From assembly GCA_007124105.1 (NCBI GenBank), contig SLFT01000524.1:1-10632 (forward strand): a stretch of 10,632 bases of DNA, given 5' to 3'. This document shows, piece by piece, positions 7,324 through 10,632 of this stretch; position 1 is the first letter of the stretch, and each line of letters begins with the position of its first letter. A program made the position numbers and the translations under genes. Origin of the DNA: Candidatus Hydrogenedentota bacterium. GTDB taxonomy: Bacteria > Hydrogenedentota > Hydrogenedentia > Hydrogenedentales > CAITNO01. Below the pieces are notes generated by a model that was not told where the DNA came from, did no database searches, and saw nothing but the letters and a program-made list of their open reading frames with translations.

Positions 7324-8223
7324 ATGACACAGAAAATCAAAATCCAAGGCATCATCTCGGCAATGGTAACGCCCTTTACAGAAAACGGCGCGTATGTGGA
7401 CTTCGACAAGATTGGTCCGCTGGCAAATCGTCTGTTAAGCCAGGGCGCGCATGGGTTGTTTCCCTGCGGCACCACCAGCGAAGGCATGCTCATGAATCCA
7501 GACGAACGGCGCGAGGTCGCCGAAGAAGTCATACGCAGCGTTCCCAAGAAGACAATGGTCATCCCTCATACCGGCGGTTTCGATACGGCCACTACCATTG
7601 AATTGACCTGTCACGCCCGCGATATCGGCGCCAAAGCCGCCGCTATTGTGGCCCCGTTCTTCTACGGCTACGACGATACGGCCCTGTTCAACTATTACAA
7701 AACCGTGGCGCGCGCCGTGGACGGGTTCCCCATCATGATGTATAACATTCCCGCTTGTGCGCGCAATGTGTTGCATCCGGAACTGGTGATCCGCATCGCC
7801 GAATCGGAAGAGAATGTTGTCGGCATCAAGGACAGCGCGGGCATCATGACCGGGTTGACTCAATTGTTGGGCAACGCGCCTGACGGTTTTCACGTGGTCA
7901 ACGGTACGGACGATTACGGGTTCCAGGCGTTGTTGGCCGGATGCCCCGCCGTAGTATCCGGTTTGTCCAACGTGGTTTGCGAGATTTATGCTGCCGTATA
8001 CGAAAACGTTCGTAAGGGGAATCTTAAGAAGGCATGGAAAGAACAGGTGCGCCTCGAAAAGGCGGCGCGTATCTTTAAGTATGGCCAGAATGTCGCCGCT
8101 TTCAAGGAGGGGTTGCGCCTGCGCGGATTCGACGCCGGCCATGTACGTCCGCCCCAACGCAATTTGACCGCCCCGGAAAAGCGCGCGCTCGCCGCTGGAC
8201 TGCAAGAGATCGGCATGATCTGA
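7324..8223 (+). CDS. Dihydrodipicolinate synthase/N-acetylneuraminate lyase superfamily aldolase, probably not DapA
   Basis: This 299-residue class I (Schiff-base) TIM-barrel enzyme belongs to the DapA/NanA superfamily, which condenses or cleaves pyruvate-type keto acids with aldehydes. The core is intact: GTTSE (49-53) for the substrate carboxylate, Tyr140 in MMYNIP, and the Schiff-base Lys169 in VVGIKDSAG. Two DapA-specific residues are absent by alignment from memory. The Tyr of the PYY motif is Phe113 (APFFYG), and the Arg after YNxPS is Cys145 (YNIPAC). In E. coli DapA these are Tyr107 and Arg138, needed for proton relay and aspartate-semialdehyde binding. A role in lysine synthesis is therefore unlikely. 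A sugar-acid or sialic-acid-like substrate is possible given the nucleotide-sugar neighbour. The reading frame is open further upstream to 7252, but AGGAG at 7311-7315 sits 8 nt before the ATG at 7324, where homology also starts. Confidence 0.92.
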   Translation: MTQKIKIQGIISAMVTPFTENGAYVDFDKIGPLANRLLSQGAHGLFPCGTTSEGMLMNPDERREVAEEVIRSVPKKTMVIPHTGGFDTATTIELTCHARDIGAKAAAIVAPFFYGYDDTALFNYYKTVARAVDGFPIMMYNIPACARNVLHPELVIRIAESEENVVGIKDSAGIMTGLTQLLGNAPDGFHVVNGTDDYGFQALLAGCPAVVSGLSNVVCEIYAAVYENVRKGNLKKAWKEQVRLEKAARIFKYGQNVAAFKEGLRLRGFDAGHVRPPQRNLTAPEKRALAAGLQEIGMI

Positions 8224-8252
8224 CGGTTGCATCAACAACCGGAGCTGCTCCG
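8224..8252 (+). terminator. Two overlapping hairpins right after the aldolase stop; possible terminator
   Basis: CGGTTG (8224-8229) pairs perfectly with CAACCG (8236-8241) around a 6-nt loop, starting at the base after the TGA. CGGAGC-T-GCTCCG (8240-8252) is a second perfect palindrome sharing 8240-8241 with the first, so the two cannot form fully together. No T-tract follows, so intrinsic termination is doubtful. The hairpins could instead protect the mRNA end or switch between two folds. Confidence 0.35.
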
Positions 8253-8376
8253 TGGTTATTGACAAAAATTGCTCAGAGGCCTGGAACAGACGCTTCCTCT
8301 GTGCGCCGCGCCGTTCACAGTTCAAATCCTCGACGGTTGATGCGTCTGCGGATGACCGGACGCTTCAGAGAATGCG

Positions 8377-8400
8377 CCTGGTTTCGTTCACGACGCCAGG
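8377..8400 (+). promoter_or_regulatory. Dyad overlapping the ribosome binding site of the ResB-like gene
   Basis: This 24-bp dyad has outer arms CCTGG (8377-8381) and CCAGG (8396-8400) and inner arms TCG/CGA around a TTCA loop. Ten of the twelve mirror positions can pair, counting one G-T. Its 3' arm runs into the likely SD AGGGAG (8398-8403), which is 9 nt before the GTG start at 8413. As RNA, the hairpin would hide the first half of the SD; as DNA it could be an operator. CCTGG also occurs at 8280-8284, offering a competing partner. Confidence 0.4.
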
Positions 8401-8412
8401 GAGTGTTTTCAG

Positions 8413-9966
8413 GTGCCTAAAATGACCGCCAGACTATTGTTGTCAACGCTTTACATGGGCGTGTTGTTTTCTGGCGCGGGACTTGTATTGCGACATATAC
8501 AATCTTTCGAGGGCGTAATCGTGGTTGAAAAGGGGCGCACGGAACGCTGGGTAACGCGTCCCGCCGAGGGTGGCAGGCTCTTTTCGACAACACATCGTAA
8601 TTTGCCCGCCGAGGTCATCGGGTTTGACAACCCGCGCGCCGCTGTGCGCGTATTGGGCACACGAGACAAATTTGATGCCGCACCGCTTCCCTTTCGGCTG
8701 CGGCTTGAGGATGTTTCTGTGCTCGAACATCCCCCAGACAAGCAAACGCTTGAAATTATGCGTTCGGGAGAAACCATGGCGGTGGCGGCTGCGCACGGTC
8801 AGTCGGTGTCGTTGCCGGAAGGCGTGTTGCGTGTCCACGGTGTAGAGCCCTGGCGCGGCCTGATCCGCGACGGACGGGGCGCGCCCATGGCGGCGGTTTC
8901 CCTGAAATTTGATGACGAACCCTGGTCGCCCGCGCTATTTGTCAGGGGAGATGCTGTTGCGCGTCCCCATCCAGGCATTGTTTTTGCGCTGGAGTGGGTG
9001 GATGATGAAACGCAAGCCCGCGCATTGCCGCCGGAGGAAGCCGCACCGACGACGCATGCTCGTTGGGGTGTGAACGAAGACGGGCGCACCCACTGGTTCG
9101 AGACATTTATTCCCGGCACGGGCGTTACAACCGCCGAGGACGTTGCGTATGTGTTGCTCGAAGTGGAAAAAGACAACGGCGCCGAAGAAGCGTCTGTTGC
9201 CGCGATTGTGGTAGGGAAAAAGGATGACACAGGGACAACATCCACGCGCGTGGTGGCTAATAGTGAATCAGCGGACGGCGCAATTGTTCTGGAATCCCAT
9301 CGTAATGATGTGATGGTGCGCCTACGCGCCTGGCGCGATGGCGCCGCCATCGCCTGGGTTTATGTCAGGGGCAAGGTGAATGAGACCGCGCTTCTCAACG
9401 AAGGGGAATCCCTGGAGATAGAAGATACGAATGGATTGCGGCGCATACGGCTGGAACAAATTATGCGCGCCGCTATCCCGGTATTCGGCGAAGAGAGCCG
9501 TGCGCTGGTCATGAACATTGACGATGTTGAATTGCGTTTGCGCGAAGGACAAAGCCGACAGCTTGACGAAACACGATTGCGGTTTCGGCGCATACCGCAG
9601 TCTCCGCGTGTCCGATACATATTCCGCGCAATCGAAGACAGCGCCAGTGCGGACGCGCGGGAATTTGCGCTGGCGCCGGGCGACAGCCGCCGCATTGGGC
9701 AATGGCATTTTGTTCACGACCCAGAATATCCCGGCAGCGAGACAGTGGCCATACTTCGCGCCCGCCGGGTAGCAGGCACGCCTGTCCAATATTTCGGCGC
9801 AGTGCTGTTTGTGGTCGGCGCCTTTGGGTTGTGCGTGTTCCGGTTCGCAAACTGGCGCGTTGTTGGCCGCGAAGATGCGGCAACTATCATGAAAGAAGAC
9901 AAGTGGACGCCCGTGCCCCCGTCCGCTGATCTGCCAGACAATCAGGACCATTTCACTGACGAATAG
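8413..9966 (+). CDS. Bitopic membrane protein, distantly ResB-like (cytochrome c biogenesis type)
   Basis: I do not recognise this 517-residue protein with certainty. It has a membrane segment near the N-terminus (about 7-26), a long beta-rich and probably exported middle (27-458), a second membrane segment (about 459-478), and a charged cytosolic tail. Two stretches recall ResB/Ccs1 proteins: LPFRLRLEDVSVLE (92-105), and WHFVHDPEYPG (431-441) followed by a membrane helix. ResB holds apocytochrome c during haem attachment in system II, together with CcsA. No CcsA gene or haem-ligand set is evident here. The middle has four similar short units starting G-(Q/E/D)-S at 129, 331, 379 and 423, suggesting repeated beta modules. 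The start is taken as GTG 8413, 9 nt after AGGGAG; the in-frame ATG at 8422 with AGG 8 nt upstream is an alternative. The gene is certain to be coding by length; its function is not. Confidence 0.6.
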   Translation: MPKMTARLLLSTLYMGVLFSGAGLVLRHIQSFEGVIVVEKGRTERWVTRPAEGGRLFSTTHRNLPAEVIGFDNPRAAVRVLGTRDKFDAAPLPFRLRLEDVSVLEHPPDKQTLEIMRSGETMAVAAAHGQSVSLPEGVLRVHGVEPWRGLIRDGRGAPMAAVSLKFDDEPWSPALFVRGDAVARPHPGIVFALEWVDDETQARALPPEEAAPTTHARWGVNEDGRTHWFETFIPGTGVTTAEDVAYVLLEVEKDNGAEEASVAAIVVGKKDDTGTTSTRVVANSESADGAIVLESHRNDVMVRLRAWRDGAAIAWVYVRGKVNETALLNEGESLEIEDTNGLRRIRLEQIMRAAIPVFGEESRALVMNIDDVELRLREGQSRQLDETRLRFRRIPQSPRVRYIFRAIEDSASADAREFALAPGDSRRIGQWHFVHDPEYPGSETVAILRARRVAGTPVQYFGAVLFVVGAFGLCVFRFANWRVVGREDAATIMKEDKWTPVPPSADLPDNQDHFTDE

Positions 9967-10135
9967 ACGGTACAGCAAGCCCTGAGAAGCACTGACAATC
10001 ACACAGATTCAGTAGCCAGTGCGCCAATCATGGTAGAATACCGGACGCATGCCATACAGTGGCTATTGTTTCATGGGAAGATATGACGCTTGATGCGTGT
10101 TCTATAGAGAACAATACAACGTAGAGGATTCCACT
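9967..10135 (+). promoter_or_regulatory. Gap before the lipoprotein gene with a short perfect inverted repeat
   Basis: This 169-bp gap holds no gene. Its clearest element is TGTTCT-ATAG-AGAACA at 10098-10113, a perfect 6-bp-arm inverted repeat that ends 22 nt before the ATG. A -10-like TAGAAT occurs at 10034-10039 without a good -35. The position of the repeat, downstream of any promoter at 10034, suits a repressor operator or an mRNA hairpin. I see no terminator for the preceding gene. Confidence 0.3.
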
Positions 10136-10632
10136 ATGAGACCGTTTACACAATACATTTATGTAGCGATACTGTGTTTGTTTGCGCTGGTGAGCGTCGG
10201 TTGCTCCGCCACGCGCCACAGCCATGATCCGGAACAAGTGCGTACAGCGACGCGTCCGGCATTGAGCCTGGCCATGCAGCAGCCCGATATTGTGGTTGCT
10301 GTTTCGCCGGTGCGTCAGACCATGCAGATAGGCGGCAGTATCCCAACGGTGCTTGGGGCGGGGATCAGCGCTGTGCAGGATGGTCAGCACGCCGAAGCGG
10401 TGAAGGCGGCCCTGGGTGATTATGATATGCGTTCCGTATTCATCGAAGGCGTGGAGCGCGCCATGGCGCGGCAGTTTGGGGGCGAAATTGAACGCATCCC
10501 GCCGCAAGGAACGTCAGCGGGATATGCCAATGCGCGTGAAGCGCGCGATGCGCGTCTAACAGGATTACGCCGCGCCGGTTACGATGTGGTTATTGATATT
10601 GACTTGAGTTTTGGCGTTTACGGGCCGGAAGG
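10136..10632 (+). CDS. Probable lipoprotein of unknown function, N-terminal part (cut by window edge)
   Basis: The frame is open from the ATG at 10136 to the right edge, 165 complete codons. AGAGGA (10123-10128) lies 7 nt upstream. The first 23 residues look like a lipoprotein signal: an N-terminal Arg, a hydrophobic core (YVAILCLFALV) and a lipobox-like VSVGC with Cys23 as the expected lipidated residue. The -3 position is Ser rather than the usual Leu, so cleavage by signal peptidase II is likely but not certain. The mature part is soluble and mixed alpha/beta, with FIEGVERAMARQFGG (about 102-116) followed later by DVVIDIDLSFGVYG. I do not recognise the family. The layout weakly recalls outer-membrane-associated lipoproteins that assemble with other envelope parts, but that is only an impression. 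It would sit at the cell envelope. Confidence 0.8.
   Translation, partial: MRPFTQYIYVAILCLFALVSVGCSATRHSHDPEQVRTATRPALSLAMQQPDIVVAVSPVRQTMQIGGSIPTVLGAGISAVQDGQHAEAVKAALGDYDMRSVFIEGVERAMARQFGGEIERIPPQGTSAGYANAREARDARLTGLRRAGYDVVIDIDLSFGVYGPE

Larger units (their letters stand above)
8224..8412 (+). other. Non-coding gap rich in inverted repeats; possible structured leader RNA
   Basis: No credible gene is present in these 189 bp. Besides the hairpins at 8224-8252 it contains several more dyads. CAGAGG (8274-8279) faces CCTCTG (8296-8301). ACAGA (8286-8290) faces TCTGT (8298-8302) as a competing partner. GCGTC (8342-8346) faces GACGC (8359-8363). A long dyad covers 8377-8400. GCATCAAC (8229-8236) and GTTGATGC (8336-8343) are an 8-bp perfect inverted repeat about 100 nt apart that could close the whole region. 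A perfect TTGACA (8259-8264) has no good -10 at the proper distance. This could be an mRNA leader of the downstream gene, or an intergenic small RNA; I match no known riboswitch. Confidence 0.35.

Noticed and set aside
8259..8264. Perfect TTGACA -35 hexamer
   Set aside because: No acceptable -10 lies 16-18 bp downstream, and no sigma-54 GG/GC spacing fits either, so it is not called as a promoter.
7435..8325. Long open frame of 296 codons on the minus strand
   Set aside because: It lies opposite the aldolase gene, whose catalytic motifs are intact. It has no recognisable motif and reflects codon bias of the real gene.
8320..8329. GTTCAAATCC, resembling a tRNA T-loop
   Set aside because: The flanking bases do not form a T-stem, and no acceptor, D or anticodon arms can be drawn around it.
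1..10632. Mobile elements, phage genes, CRISPR arrays, toxin-antitoxin or defence genes
   Set aside because: I found no transposase or integrase motifs, no regularly spaced repeats and no small paired genes. The window looks like ordinary chromosome.

Overview
The window is a stretch of a bacterial chromosome with ten protein genes. Nine read rightwards, and one, cut by the left edge, reads leftwards. There are no RNA genes, insertion sequences, phage genes or CRISPR arrays. Most starts have purine-rich Shine-Dalgarno sites. An L,D-transpeptidase and a lipoprotein-like signal point to a peptidoglycan-containing cell. The mix of a Hanks-type kinase, a MoxR ATPase, a DUF2851 protein and an archaeal-type GlmU-like enzyme would fit a member of the PVC group or a neighbouring uncultured phylum such as Hydrogenedentota. 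That placement is inference from gene content only, because no phylogenetic marker is present.

Layout. (1) 1-215, minus strand: start of a DUF2851 gene, divergent from the rest. (2) 345-2323: an aldo/keto reductase and a MoxR AAA+ ATPase, 35 bp apart. (3) 2423-4672: a soluble Ser/Thr protein kinase and, 3 bp later, a membrane-anchored LysM/L,D-transpeptidase; this is the tightest gene pair in the window. (4) 4748-5755: a dTDP-glucose 4,6-dehydratase. (5) 5906-8223: a two-domain sugar-phosphate nucleotidylyltransferase/left-handed beta-helix protein, then an aldolase of the dihydrodipicolinate synthase superfamily that lacks DapA substrate residues. (6) 8224-8412: a non-coding gap unusually rich in inverted repeats. 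(7) 8413-9966: a protein with a membrane segment at each end, distantly like ResB. (8) 10136 to the right edge: the start of a probable lipoprotein.

How they may work together. The kinase and transpeptidase are probably co-transcribed, which suggests phosphorylation-linked cell-wall cross-linking. RmlB, the nucleotidylyltransferase-like protein and the aldolase suggest nucleotide-sugar or unusual sugar metabolism, but no complete pathway is present. I see no defence or mobile system. The points most worth a second look are the kinase/transpeptidase pair, the altered active-site signature in the nucleotidylyltransferase domain, the non-DapA aldolase, and the structured gap ending in a dyad over a ribosome binding site.
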